Below are positions 45,636 to 54,484 of a stretch of DNA of 55,076 nucleotides, piece after piece. Both the position numbers and the translations under genes were made by a program. Under the pieces are notes generated by a model. It worked only from the letters and a program-made list of their open reading frames with translations. It was not told the DNA's origin and ran no database searches. The stretch comes from Streptomyces rhizoryzae (GTDB taxonomy: Bacteria; Actinomycetota; Actinomycetes; Streptomycetales; Streptomycetaceae), in assembly GCF_023155275.1 (NCBI RefSeq), contig NZ_JALMUV010000052.1, positions 1 through 55,076 of the forward strand, written 5' to 3'. Position 1 is the stretch's first letter, and each line of letters starts with the position of its first letter.

Positions 45636-46385
45636 TCAGGCGGTGCGTGTCTCCGGGGGCGGCGCGGGCTTGCGGCGGGGCGGGAAGACCTCGCCGGGCG
45701 TGGGGATCGGCCGGTCGGGGCGGGGGGCCTTCGGGTCCGGCGTGGGCTTGGGCGGCCCCCGCCGGGGCTCGGGGCGGGGCGCGGGGCTGGGCTCGCGCCG
45801 GGGTTCCCGCTCGGGCTCCGGCCCGGAGGCGGCGTCCGGGCCGCCGCGGGGGCCCGCGCCGGCCGGGCGTGGCCGGGCGGTCGCGCGCCCGGCCGGCAGG
45901 CCGTCCGGGCAGGGGCCGGAGCGCCCGCCGGGGAGCGCGCGCAGCCGGGCCCGGACCGATTGCTCGGCGAGCCGCTCACAGTGCCGCAGGACCTCGCCGC
46001 GGCGTGTGCGCTCGGCCTCGGCGGCGGGCCGGGCGAGCAGGGAGCGCAGCGCGGCGAGGTCGTCGGGGCCGGGGACGTGGCCGGCCGCCAGCGCCTCCTG
46101 GAGGCGTGTGAGGTAGCCGGTGGCGGCCCCGGGGAGGGCGTCGCGGTAGCGGGCGAGGTCGGCGAGCAGGAAGGCGCGCAGGCGGGCGCCCTCGCGGACC
46201 GCCTCGTCCACCGCCTCGGCCAGCAGGAGGTATTCCTGGACGTCCTGCGCCCGGTCCGGCCCGGGGGCGGCCGGCGGGACGGCGGGGGAGGTCGTCTGGA
46301 GGGCATGGGCGAGGGCGCGACGGAGCACACGCAACTCATCGGCGCCGAAGGCCATGCCGCCGCGGGGTCCGTATGGCATTGGCAT
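45636..46385 (-). CDS. Conserved protein with proline-rich tail, unknown function
   Basis: 249 aa. The N-terminal 150 residues are helical (DVQEYLLLAEAVDEAVREGA, RLRAFLLADLARYRDALPGA), and the last 90 are Pro/Arg-rich and disordered (PAPRPEPRRGPPKPTPDPKA). The ATG at 46385 has TAAAGT 6 nt upstream, so it is probably leaderless; a second Met lies at residue 3. I recognise no domain. It follows the coaX operon in the same direction. Confidence 0.7.
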   Translation of the reverse strand: MPMPYGPRGGMAFGADELRVLRRALAHALQTTSPAVPPAAPGPDRAQDVQEYLLLAEAVDEAVREGARLRAFLLADLARYRDALPGAATGYLTRLQEALAAGHVPGPDDLAALRSLLARPAAEAERTRRGEVLRHCERLAEQSVRARLRALPGGRSGPCPDGLPAGRATARPRPAGAGPRGGPDAASGPEPEREPRREPSPAPRPEPRRGPPKPTPDPKAPRPDRPIPTPGEVFPPRRKPAPPPETRTA

Positions 46386-46483
46386 GCGGCGACTTTACGA
46401 CCGATTCGGACAAAAGCCGCTTAATTCGTGCACGGTGGCGCGGCAGCGGGGTGCGCGTCACACGGGCGCGCCAGTGCCGGACC

Positions 46484-46508
46484 GGACGCGCACCCTCCGT
46501 CCGCGTCC
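46484..46508. terminator. Weak hairpin after coaX
   Basis: A 7-bp stem GGACGCG/CGCGTCC (46484-46490, 46502-46508) with an 11-nt loop, placed at the end of the cofactor operon. Confidence 0.35.
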
Positions 46509-46509
46509 G

Positions 46510-47307
46510 TCAGAGGCGCCCGACGTTCCGCTCGTAGACCAGGCGCAGGCCGATCAGGGTCAGCCAGGGCTCGTGCTCGTCGATCACCGAGGACTCGCCG
46601 AGCACCATCGGGGCCAGCCCGCCGGTCGCGATCACCGTCACGTCGTCCGGGTCGTCGGCCAGTTCCCGGGCCATCCGCTGCACCACGCCGTCCACCTGGC
46701 CGGCGAAGCCGTAGAGGATGCCGGACTGCATGGCCTCGACGGTGTTCTTCCCGATGACGCTGCGCGGGCGGGCCAGCTCGATCTTGCGGAGCTGGGCGCC
46801 CTTGACGCCCAGCGCGTCCACGGAGATCTCGATGCCCGGGGCGATCACGCCGCCCACGTACTCCCCGCGGGCGCTGACCGCGTCGAAGGTCGTCGCGGTG
46901 CCGAAGTCGACGACGACGGCGGGGCCGCCGTACAGCTCGACGGCGGCCAGCGCGTTGATGATCCGGTCCGCGCCGACCTCCTTGGGGTTGTCCATGAGGA
47001 TCGGCACGCCCGTCTTGACGCCCGGCTCCACCAGGACGGCCGGGACGTCCCCGTAGTAGCGGCGGGTCACCTCGCGCAGCTCGTGGAGGACCGAGGGGAC
47101 CGTCGAGCAGATGGAGATGCCCTCGATGCCGTCGCCCAGTTCCTCCCCGAGCAGCGGGTGCATGCCCATCAGGCCCTGGAGCAGCACCGCCAGTTCGTCG
47201 GCGGTGCGCCGGGCGTCGGTGGAGATCCGCCAGTGCTCGACGATCTCGTCACCGTCGAACAGGCCCAGAACGGTGTGCGTATTGCCTACGTCGATGGTCA
47301 GCAGCAT
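46510..47307 (-). CDS. coaX: Type III pantothenate kinase
   Basis: Phosphorylates pantothenate, the first committed step to CoA; this type is not feedback-inhibited by CoA. 265 aa, ASKHA fold: MLLTIDVGNTHTVLGLFDG (phosphate 1), NPKEVGADRIINALAAVELY (pantothenate/dimer region), VVDFGTATTFDAV (phosphate 2) and VIATGGLAP (adenosine). The ATG at 47307 lies 5 nt after the nadC stop, so it is the last gene of the operon. PanC upstream supplies its substrate. Confidence 0.96.
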   Translation of the reverse strand: MLLTIDVGNTHTVLGLFDGDEIVEHWRISTDARRTADELAVLLQGLMGMHPLLGEELGDGIEGISICSTVPSVLHELREVTRRYYGDVPAVLVEPGVKTGVPILMDNPKEVGADRIINALAAVELYGGPAVVVDFGTATTFDAVSARGEYVGGVIAPGIEISVDALGVKGAQLRKIELARPRSVIGKNTVEAMQSGILYGFAGQVDGVVQRMARELADDPDDVTVIATGGLAPMVLGESSVIDEHEPWLTLIGLRLVYERNVGRL

Positions 47308-47311
47308 GGCG

Positions 47312-48343
47312 TCAGCGGCTCTCGTCGTCGCTCTCGCGCAGGTCCAGCCCGATGTCCAGGACCCGGGCGGAGTGGGTGAGCGCGCCCACCGCCAGGTAGT
47401 CGACACCGGCCTCCGCGTAGCTGCGGGCGTTGTCCAGGGTGAGCCGGCCGGAGGACTCCAGGGCCGCGCGGCCGGCGACCAGCTCCACCGCCTCCCGGGT
47501 CTGCTCCTGGGTGAAGTTGTCCAGCAGGATCAGGTCGGCGCCCTCCGCCAGGACGGGCGGGATCTGGTCGAGCCGGTCGACCTCCACCTCGATGGGCACC
47601 CCGGGGAACTCGTCGCGCACGGCCGTGAACGCCTCGGCGACGCCGCCCGCCGCCACGACGTGGTTGTCCTTGATCAGCGCGGCGTCGGACAGCGACATCC
47701 GGTGGTTGACGCCGCCGCCGCAGCGGACCGCGTACTTCTCCAGGGCGCGCAGGCCCGGCGTCGTCTTGCGGGTGTCGCGGACCCGGGCCTTGGTGCCGTC
47801 GAGGACATCCGCCCAGGCGCGGGTCAGGGTGGCGATGCCGGAGAGCCGGCCGAGGAGGTTCAGGGCGCTGCGCTCGGCGGTCAGCAGGTCGCGGGTGCGG
47901 GTGGTGACGGACAGCAGCTTCTGCCCGGCCGTGACCCGCTCGCCGTCCTCGACGTGCCGCTCGACCGCGAACTCGTCGGTGCAGACCACGGAGAGCACCG
48001 CCTCGGCGATCCGCAGCCCGGAGACGGTGCCGTCCTCCCGGGCGGTGAAGTCGCCGGTGGCGACGGCGTCCTCGGGGACGGTGGCCACGGTGGTGACGTC
48101 CACGCCCTGGTCGAGGTCCTCCTCGATGGCCATGTGGGCGATGTCCTCCACCTGGACGGGGTCGAGGCCGGCGGCCACCAGGAGGGCGGCCAGGTCCGGG
48201 TCGAGCCCGCAGGTCAGCGGGTCCAGCTCGTAGCCGTCGCCGTCACCGGCGCACCCGCAGGCGTCGCCGCAGCCGCCGCCGGCGGGGACGGCGCCGGGCC
48301 GGCCGATCTGGAGGAGGGGGAGGTCGTCGGGGGTGCTGCTCAC
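47312..48343 (-). CDS. nadC: Nicotinate-nucleotide pyrophosphorylase (QPRTase) with Cys-rich head
   Basis: Converts quinolinate and PRPP to nicotinate mononucleotide. 343 aa, longer than usual because of a roughly 45-residue N-terminal extension with four Cys (GGCGDACGCAG..., LTCGLDP). The enzyme core has LNLLGRLSGIATLTRAWADV, RDTRKTTPGLRALEKYAVRC, GGGVNHRMSLSDAALIKDNH and ILLDNF. The GTG at 48343 overlaps the nadB stop (GTGA), so translation is coupled. The Cys-rich head may bind a metal. Confidence 0.95.
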   Translation of the reverse strand: MSSTPDDLPLLQIGRPGAVPAGGGCGDACGCAGDGDGYELDPLTCGLDPDLAALLVAAGLDPVQVEDIAHMAIEEDLDQGVDVTTVATVPEDAVATGDFTAREDGTVSGLRIAEAVLSVVCTDEFAVERHVEDGERVTAGQKLLSVTTRTRDLLTAERSALNLLGRLSGIATLTRAWADVLDGTKARVRDTRKTTPGLRALEKYAVRCGGGVNHRMSLSDAALIKDNHVVAAGGVAEAFTAVRDEFPGVPIEVEVDRLDQIPPVLAEGADLILLDNFTQEQTREAVELVAGRAALESSGRLTLDNARSYAEAGVDYLAVGALTHSARVLDIGLDLRESDDESR

Positions 48344-50100
48344 GGGGTGGGCTCCGAATCGGGAGTGGGGACGGGCTGAGGGGTCGGGCCGGCGGTCGGC
48401 GGGAAGCCGGCGGCCTCGGTGGTCAGGACGGCGAGGGCGCGGTCCGCACCGAGGGTGATGCGGAAGTGCCGGCGCCAGGTGGCATCGTCGCGGTCCGGGT
48501 GGTCCTCGCGCCAATGGCAGCCGCGGGTCTCCTCCCGGAGGCGGGCGGCGGCCACCAGGACCCGGGCGACGCACAGCAGGTTGGTCGCCTCCCAGGCTTC
48601 CACACCGGGCACGGGGGCCTTGGCGGAGGCGGCGTCGGGGTCGGCGGCGGCCGCCGCGGCCTCCCGGTGGAGGCGTTCGAGGTCGTCGGCGGCCCGGGCC
48701 AGGCCGTCCGCGCTGCGCAGCACACCGGCGCCGGAGGTCATGATCCGCTGGACGGCGGTGCGCGCCTCGGGCGCCAGGAGGGGCAGCGGGGACCGGTCCT
48801 CCACCGGGGCGGGGGCCGCGGCACCGGTTTCCCGGGCGGCGATGTCGGCGGCGATCCGCTCGGCGAAGACCAGGCCCTCCAGCAGGGAGTTGGAGGCCAG
48901 CCGGTTGGCGCCGTGCACGCCCGTGCAGGCCACCTCGCCGCACGCGTAGAGGCCGGGGACGGTGGTCCGGCCGTGCAGGTCGGTGCGGACGCCGCCGGAG
49001 GCGTGGTGGGCCGCCGGGGCGACCGGGATCGGCTCGGTGACCGGGTCGATGCCGTGCGCCCGGCAGGCGGCCAGGATGGTCGGGAAGCGGCGCTGCCACA
49101 TCTCGGCGCCGAAGTGGCGGCCGTCGAGGTACATGTGCGTGGTGCCCTGCTCCTGGGCGCGGCGCATGATCGCCTTGGCCACGATGTCCCGCGGGGCCAG
49201 CTCGGCGAGTTCGTGCTGCCCCACCATGAAGCGGGTGCCGTCGGCGTCGACCAGGTGGGCGCCCTCGCCGCGCACCGCCTCGGAGATCAGCGGCTGCTGG
49301 CCCTCGGCGTCCGGCCCCAGGTAGAGCACGGTCGGGTGGAACTGGACGAACTCCAGGTCCGAGACCTCGGCGCCGGCGCGCAGCGCCAGGGCCACCCCGT
49401 CGCCGGTGGAGACCGGCGGGTTGGTGGTCGCGGAGAACACCTGGCCCATGCCCCCGGTGGCGAGCACCACCGCCGGGGCGTGGACGGCCCCCACGCCGTC
49501 GTGCTGGCCCTCGCCCATGACGTGCAGGGTGACGCCGGCGGTGCGGCCCGCGGAGTCCGTGAGCAGGTCCAGGACGAGCGCGTTCTCGATGGTGTGCAGG
49601 CCCGCGTCGCGGACCGCGGCGACCAGGGCGCGGGAGATCTCGGCCCCGGTGGCGTCGCCGCCGGCGTGCGCGATCCGGCGCCGGTGGTGGCCGCCCTCCC
49701 GGGTGAGCTCGATCTCGTCGCTACCGGGGGCGGTGTCGAAGCGGGCCCCGGCGGCGATCAGCCGGTGGACGGCGTCCGGCCCCTCGGTGACCAGCGCCCG
49801 CACGGCCTCCTCGTCGCACAGCCCGGCGCCCGCGACGAGGGTGTCGGCCAGGTGCTGCTCGGGGGTGTCGCCATCCCCCAGGGCAGCGGCGATCCCGCCC
49901 TGCGCCCAGCGGGTGGAGCCGTCGTCGAGCCGGGCCTTGGTGACGACCACGGTCCGGCGGCCGGCGGCGGCGCAGCGCAGCGCGGCGGTCAGGCCGGCGA
50001 CGCCCGAGCCCACGACGACGACGTCCGCCGTGATGGACCACCCGGGGGCGGGGGCGGTGAGACGTATGCCGGCGGGGCCGGCTGTTCCGGTAGCGGTCAT
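48340..50100 (-). CDS. nadB: L-aspartate oxidase
   Basis: FAD enzyme oxidising aspartate to iminoaspartate for NAD synthesis. 586 aa. FAD motif VVVVGSGVAGLTAALRC (about residues 27-43), GSTRWAQGGIAAAL, the EGGHHRRRIAHAGGDATG active-site stretch, and HHASGGVRTDLHGRTTVPGL followed by GANRLASNSLLEGLVFAER. Overlaps panC by ATGA and nadC by GTGA. Quinolinate synthase (nadA) is not in this window. Confidence 0.97.
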   Translation of the reverse strand: MTATGTAGPAGIRLTAPAPGWSITADVVVVGSGVAGLTAALRCAAAGRRTVVVTKARLDDGSTRWAQGGIAAALGDGDTPEQHLADTLVAGAGLCDEEAVRALVTEGPDAVHRLIAAGARFDTAPGSDEIELTREGGHHRRRIAHAGGDATGAEISRALVAAVRDAGLHTIENALVLDLLTDSAGRTAGVTLHVMGEGQHDGVGAVHAPAVVLATGGMGQVFSATTNPPVSTGDGVALALRAGAEVSDLEFVQFHPTVLYLGPDAEGQQPLISEAVRGEGAHLVDADGTRFMVGQHELAELAPRDIVAKAIMRRAQEQGTTHMYLDGRHFGAEMWQRRFPTILAACRAHGIDPVTEPIPVAPAAHHASGGVRTDLHGRTTVPGLYACGEVACTGVHGANRLASNSLLEGLVFAERIAADIAARETGAAAPAPVEDRSPLPLLAPEARTAVQRIMTSGAGVLRSADGLARAADDLERLHREAAAAAADPDAASAKAPVPGVEAWEATNLLCVARVLVAAARLREETRGCHWREDHPDRDDATWRRHFRITLGADRALAVLTTEAAGFPPTAGPTPQPVPTPDSEPTP

Positions 50101-51479
50101 CGGGTCGCTCCGAGGGGACCTTGGGGTGGGGTGGACGTAGGGGTCGGGGACTGCGGGGAGCCCTGCTCGGCCGCGGCCTGCGGGGGCCGGGCGGGGTGCG
50201 GGGAGGGCTGCTCGGCCGGGGCCTGCGGGGGCCGGGCCGGCTGCGGGGACCGGGCGGGCTGCGGGGCGTCCTGGGCACTGGTGGCCTTGGTGGCCTTGGG
50301 AGGCTTGGGGGCGGCCTGAGGGGGCTTGCGGGCGTCCGCCGCCGTGGCGGCCTTCCGGGGCTTGTGGCCGGGCTTCCCCGCGGAGCCGGTCCGCGCCCCC
50401 TGGGCGGCCGCGGGATACGGGGCGGCGCCCGGGGTGAACAGCAGCCGGATGTTGTCGATGAGCCGGGTGGTGCCCACCTTGGCGGCCACCGCGAGGATCG
50501 CCTCCCCCTCGTAGTCGTCGCCGACCTCGGTGAAGTCCCGGGGGTCGACCAGGGCCAGGTAGTCCAGGCGCAGCGGCGGGTCCAGGTGGGAGGCGTCCTC
50601 CAGGACGGCGTGCGCGGCGGCGCGGGCCACGGACGGGCCGTGCGGCGGCCCCGCGGAGGCGTAGGCGACCGCGTGCGCGTCGGCGGCCGCCCGGTCCTCG
50701 CCGAGGGCCGCCAGCGCCGCGGAGCGGTCCTGTACGGGGCGCCCGGCGGAGGCGGCGCGGGCGCGCAGCGCCTCCTCGGCGGTCAGCCGGTCGCGGGCCG
50801 CGAAGAGCGCCGCGGACAGCGCCAGCGCGGTGCGCCGCTCCGGACCGGAGAGGTAGCGGTTGCGGCTGGACCGGGCCAGCCCGTCGGCCTCCCGCACCGT
50901 GGGCACGCCGACGATCTCGACCGGGAAATTCAGGTCGGCGGCCATCCGCCGGATGACGGCGAGCTGCTGGGCGTCCTTCTCCCCGAAGAACGCCAGGTCG
51001 GGGCCGGTCAGGTGGAGCAGCTTGGCGACGACGGTGAGCACTCCGTCGAAGTGCCCGGGGCGGCTGGCGCCCTCCAGGACGGTGCCCATCGGGCCGGCGG
51101 TGATCCGGACCTGCGGTGCGCCGCCCGGGTAGACCTCGTCGGCGGACGGCGCGAAGACGGCGTCGGCGCCCGCCCGGCCGGCCAGCACCACGTCCTCGTC
51201 CAGCGTCCTGGGGTAGCGGTCGAGGTCCTCGCCCGCCCCGAACTGGAGCGGGTTGACGAACACCGTGACCACGACCTGGCCCTGCGCCCCGACCCGTTCC
51301 CGGGCGGCCCGCACCAGGGTGGCGTGCCCCTCGTGCAACGCGCCCATGGTCATGACAACGGCCCGCACGCCGCTGCGGCGCGGCAGCGCGCGCAGCGCCT
51401 CCGCGGTCCGCACCAGCTGCGGCCCCCCTGCCGGCCGCCCGGCACCGTCCGGGGACGAAGGGACGAACGAGGAGCTCAT
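50097..51479 (-). CDS. panC: Pantothenate synthetase with long disordered tail
   Basis: Joins pantoate and beta-alanine with ATP. The catalytic part (about residues 20-345) has VVMTMGALHEGHATLVR (HIGH-like), VFVNPLQFGAGEDLDRYPR, FFGEKDAQQLAVIRRM and GLARSSRNRYLSGPE (KMSKS-like). It is followed by a tail of about 110 residues, first basic (KPGHKPRKAATAADARKPPQ), then repeats such as PARPPQAPAEQPSPHPARPP. Normal PanC ends near 300-330. The ATG at 51479 overlaps the DUF2520 gene stop, and the end overlaps nadB. Confidence 0.95.
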   Translation of the reverse strand: MSSSFVPSSPDGAGRPAGGPQLVRTAEALRALPRRSGVRAVVMTMGALHEGHATLVRAARERVGAQGQVVVTVFVNPLQFGAGEDLDRYPRTLDEDVVLAGRAGADAVFAPSADEVYPGGAPQVRITAGPMGTVLEGASRPGHFDGVLTVVAKLLHLTGPDLAFFGEKDAQQLAVIRRMAADLNFPVEIVGVPTVREADGLARSSRNRYLSGPERRTALALSAALFAARDRLTAEEALRARAASAGRPVQDRSAALAALGEDRAAADAHAVAYASAGPPHGPSVARAAAHAVLEDASHLDPPLRLDYLALVDPRDFTEVGDDYEGEAILAVAAKVGTTRLIDNIRLLFTPGAAPYPAAAQGARTGSAGKPGHKPRKAATAADARKPPQAAPKPPKATKATSAQDAPQPARSPQPARPPQAPAEQPSPHPARPPQAAAEQGSPQSPTPTSTPPQGPLGATR

Positions 51480-52414
51480 GCGCCACCTCCATGGGGGCCG
51501 GGGTCGGAGGGCGGCGGGCCGGCGAGGGCGTCCAGCAGTTCGGCGGCCAGCTCGGGCTTGAGCAGGCCGTGCGTCAGCGCCCGGTCGGCGGTCATCCGGG
51601 CCATCGCCAGATAGCCGGCGACGGCCTGCGGGGCGTGCGTACGCAGCTCCGCCACATGGGCCCCGACGGTGCCCGCGTCCCCCCGGGCCACCGGGCCCGT
51701 CAGGGCGGCGTCCCCGGACCGCAGCGCGTTGTCCAGCGCCGCGCCGAGCAGCGGGCCGAGCATCCGGTCCGGGGCCCGGACGCCGGCCTTCCGCAGCAGT
51801 TCCATGGCCTGTGCCACCAGGGTGACCAGGTAGTTCGCACCGATGGCGAGGGCCGCGTGGTAGAGCGGGCGGTCGGCCTCCGCGATCCACTCGGGCTCCC
51901 CGCCCATCTCGATGACCAGCGCCTCGGCGGCCATCCGCAGCTCCTCGGGCGCGGTCACCCCGAACGGGCAGCCGGCCAGCCGCTGGACGTCCACGGACGT
52001 CCCGGTGAACGTCATGGCCGGGTGCAGCGCCAACGGCAGCGCCCCGGCCCGGGTGGCCGGGTCCAGCACCTTCGCCCCGAACCGCCCCGAGGTGTGCACC
52101 AGCAGCTGGCCCGGCCGCACCGCGCCGGTCTCGGCGAGGCCCTTCACCAGGTCGGCCAGCGCGTCGTCCGGGACGGTCAGCAGGACCAGGTCCGCCCGGG
52201 CGAGCACCTCGGCCGGGGAGACCAGCGGGACACCGGGCAGCAGCTCGGCGGCGCGCCGTACGGAGGCGTCGGAGACCCCCGAGACGGCTACCGGGCGATG
52301 GCCCGCGAGCTGGAGCGACGCGGCGAGCGCGGGCCCGACGCGGCCTGCCCCGACGACTCCGACGGTGAGCCGGGCTGGCCGGGCGTGGGCCTCGGTGGAT
52401 GGGTTCGGATTCAC
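51476..52414 (-). CDS. Rossmann/DUF2520 protein, possible ketopantoate reductase-like
   Basis: 312 aa. The NADP-type Rossmann motif VGVVGAGRVGPALAASLQLA (about residues 18-37) is followed by VLLTVPDDALADLV and a DUF2520 C-terminal helical domain (PLYHAALAIGANYLVTLVAQ, LLGAALDNALRSGDAALTGP). It resembles proC/panE-type reductases in layout. Being first in an operon with panC suggests a role in making pantoate. The GTG at 52414 has GGAAGG 10 nt upstream. It overlaps panC by ATGA. Confidence 0.88.
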   Translation of the reverse strand: MNPNPSTEAHARPARLTVGVVGAGRVGPALAASLQLAGHRPVAVSGVSDASVRRAAELLPGVPLVSPAEVLARADLVLLTVPDDALADLVKGLAETGAVRPGQLLVHTSGRFGAKVLDPATRAGALPLALHPAMTFTGTSVDVQRLAGCPFGVTAPEELRMAAEALVIEMGGEPEWIAEADRPLYHAALAIGANYLVTLVAQAMELLRKAGVRAPDRMLGPLLGAALDNALRSGDAALTGPVARGDAGTVGAHVAELRTHAPQAVAGYLAMARMTADRALTHGLLKPELAAELLDALAGPPPSDPGPHGGGA

Positions 52415-52591
52415 GTGGCGGCGGCCTTCCGTTCCAGTCCGCAAGGGGTACCGGACGATTCGTCGCCATGCTACGCGAGTGCCTCCCGCGGCCCTGAGGG
52501 CCGCACAGAGGGTGAGACGAGCGTCTCGGAGCAGAACCGGAACCTCGTGCTCCGGCCTCGCCGCGAGCCCGCTCCGGCCCGCCGCGGAGAG

Positions 52592-52600
52592 TTATCCACA
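52592..52600 (+). promoter_or_regulatory. Single DnaA-box-like sequence
   Basis: TTATCCACA, matching the general bacterial DnaA box (Streptomyces prefers TTGTCCACA). Alone and far from oriC, so at most a regulatory site. Confidence 0.4.
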
Positions 52601-52966
52601 GCCCTCGCGGCGTCTTGCGCGACTGCGCGATGATCGGTCCGAAGCCGCGCGGCGGGCGCGGAAGGAGCGGGACGAGCGGAGGCGGGGGCCGTGACCGAGA
52701 GCGGAAAACAGACAGCGCGGAACGCGAAAGCCCGCGAGGGCAAAAGCACCCGGCACGAGAAATTCCCGCCGGGCCGGGAACGGCAAGACCGCGGAGAAGC
52801 CAAGGGCCTCGGGGGACCCGAGAACGTCGGGGAGCACCAAAACGGCAGAGCACACCGGGCCCCCGGAGAGCACGGGGATCTCCCGCCGGATCTCGGAGAT
52901 CTCCCGCAGCTCACAGAGAACCTCACGAACGGCGCAGGAGCACACACGGCCCCCGGCGAACCCGAC

Positions 52967-53158
52967 GAACGCCACGGAGCCGACGAACGCAGCCAACAGG
53001 ACGGAGCCGGTGTGCGCGACGAACGCAGCACGGCCGGGGAGCGCGGTGAACGCCGCAAGGCCGGTGGGCACCATGAACTCGGCGAACGCTGCGACGTCGC
53101 TGCGCGCGACGACCGCGATGAACGCACTCGCGATGAACGCGGTGCCCGCCTCGAACGC
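52967..53158. repeat. Eight GAACGC words in one reading phase
   Basis: GAACGC starts at 52967, 52985, 53021, 53048, 53084, 53120, 53135 and 53153. Every interval is a multiple of 3 (18, 36, 27, 36, 36, 15, 18). In the lyase frame each reads Glu-Arg, giving DER/GER/LER repeats. Confidence 0.85.
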
Positions 53159-53248
53159 GGCGCATTTGCGGGAGGTGGCGGCAGTGGGGAGATCCGGGCC
53201 GCGAGCAGAAGAAACCGGACGGCGAGCAGGGGAAGCGGGGACGCACTC

Positions 53249-54484
53249 ATGACGGAGGAGACCGGCAACGGAAAGCGGACGGCCGGGGACGCCGAGGACG
53301 GTGGCGCGGCCGCGCCGGTGCCGGACGGCGTGCCCCAGGGGCCGCCCGACGCCCGGGCCCGGCGTTTGACGGCATGGCGCGGCTCACTGCGGACGCTCAC
53401 CGGTTCCCGGCCGCCGGAAACGATCGGCGAGCGGCTCCGCCGCCTGGCGGCCGAGGCCCCCGGCGCGTACGACCTCGACGACTGGACCGACCTCTACGGC
53501 AACGCCGACGGCATCGTGGGCGAGGTGGAGCGCCGGACCGCCGACGCCCTGGGCACCGAGGCCGCCGCGTTCTTCCCGACCGGCACGATGGCGCAGCAGG
53601 TGGCGCTGCGCTGCTGGGCCGGTCGCACCGGCAACGCCACGGTCGCGGGCCACCCCCTCTCCCATCTGGAGGTGCACGAGCGGGACGCCTACGCGGTGGT
53701 CAGCGGCCTGCGGATGGCGCATCCGACGACTGCCCCGCGCCTGCCCACGGCGGAGGAGATCTACGATCTCCAGGAGCCGTTCGGCACCCTCACCCTCGAA
53801 CTCCCGCTGCGCGACGCCGGATTCGTCCTTCCCCGCTGGGAGGAGCTGACGTCCGCCGTCGCCGCGGCGCGGGACCGGGACGCGGTGGTGCACTTCGACG
53901 GAGCCCGGCTGTGGGAGTGCGCCCCGCACTTCGGCCGCCCCCTCCCGGAGATCGCCGGCCTGGCGGACAGCGTCTACGTGTCGTTCTACAAGTCGCTGGA
54001 CGGCATAGCGGGCGCGGCGCTGGCCGGCAGCGAGGGGTTCGTCGAGGAGGCCCGTGCCTGGCGGCACCGCTACGGCGGCCAGCAGTTCCAGCAGTGGCCG
54101 GTCGCCCTCGCCGCGCTCGCCGGCCTGGACCGCGAACTCCCCCGGCTCCCTGAGTACGTCGCGCACGCCAAGGTCGTGGCCCGGGCGCTGCGCGAGGGCC
54201 TGGCGGAGGCCGGTGTGCCGTGGTTCCGGGTGCATCCCGAGGAGCCGCACACCCACCAGTTCCAGGTATGGCTGCCGCACCCACCGGAGGTCCTGACCGA
54301 GGCCGCCACCCGCCAGTCCGAGGAGACCCGCACGACGCTGTTCCACAGGTGGTTCGAGCCGGACCCGGCCGGCCCGCCGGGCGTGGCCATGACGGAGGTG
54401 ACCGTCGCCTCCCCCGCCCTGGAGTGGACGGCCGACGACATACGCACCGCGGTGGCCGACTTCGTCCGCCGGATCGAGACCTGA
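53249..54484 (+). CDS. Threonine-aldolase-like PLP enzyme (beta-eliminating lyase family)
   Basis: 411 aa from ATG 53249 (GGGGA upstream); an in-frame GTG at 52691 would give 597 aa. It is a fold-type I PLP enzyme: YGNADGIVGEVERRTADALG, FFPTGTMAQQVALRCWAG, VVHFDGARLWECAPHFG (PLP-N1 Asp) and VYVSFYKSLDGIAGAALAG (Schiff-base Lys). This is the low-specificity threonine aldolase pattern, cleaving beta-hydroxy amino acids to glycine and an aldehyde. The first 45 residues are disordered. It is divergent from the panC operon. Confidence 0.88.
   Translation: MTEETGNGKRTAGDAEDGGAAAPVPDGVPQGPPDARARRLTAWRGSLRTLTGSRPPETIGERLRRLAAEAPGAYDLDDWTDLYGNADGIVGEVERRTADALGTEAAAFFPTGTMAQQVALRCWAGRTGNATVAGHPLSHLEVHERDAYAVVSGLRMAHPTTAPRLPTAEEIYDLQEPFGTLTLELPLRDAGFVLPRWEELTSAVAAARDRDAVVHFDGARLWECAPHFGRPLPEIAGLADSVYVSFYKSLDGIAGAALAGSEGFVEEARAWRHRYGGQQFQQWPVALAALAGLDRELPRLPEYVAHAKVVARALREGLAEAGVPWFRVHPEEPHTHQFQVWLPHPPEVLTEAATRQSEETRTTLFHRWFEPDPAGPPGVAMTEVTVASPALEWTADDIRTAVADFVRRIET

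Larger units (their letters stand above)
52415..53248. other. Divergent region with phase-kept repeats; possible N-terminal extension of the lyase
   Basis: Contains a perfect DnaA-type box (52592-52600), promoters for both flanking genes, and from GTG 52691 (GGAGG 8 nt upstream) an open frame that joins the lyase frame without a stop. That stretch would add 186 charged, Gly-rich residues (ADERSQQDGAGVRDERSTAG). I cannot decide whether it is translated. Confidence 0.5.

Noticed and set aside
52592..52600. Replication origin suggested by a DnaA box
   Set aside because: Only one box, no dnaA or dnaN nearby, and surrounding genes are the panC region.
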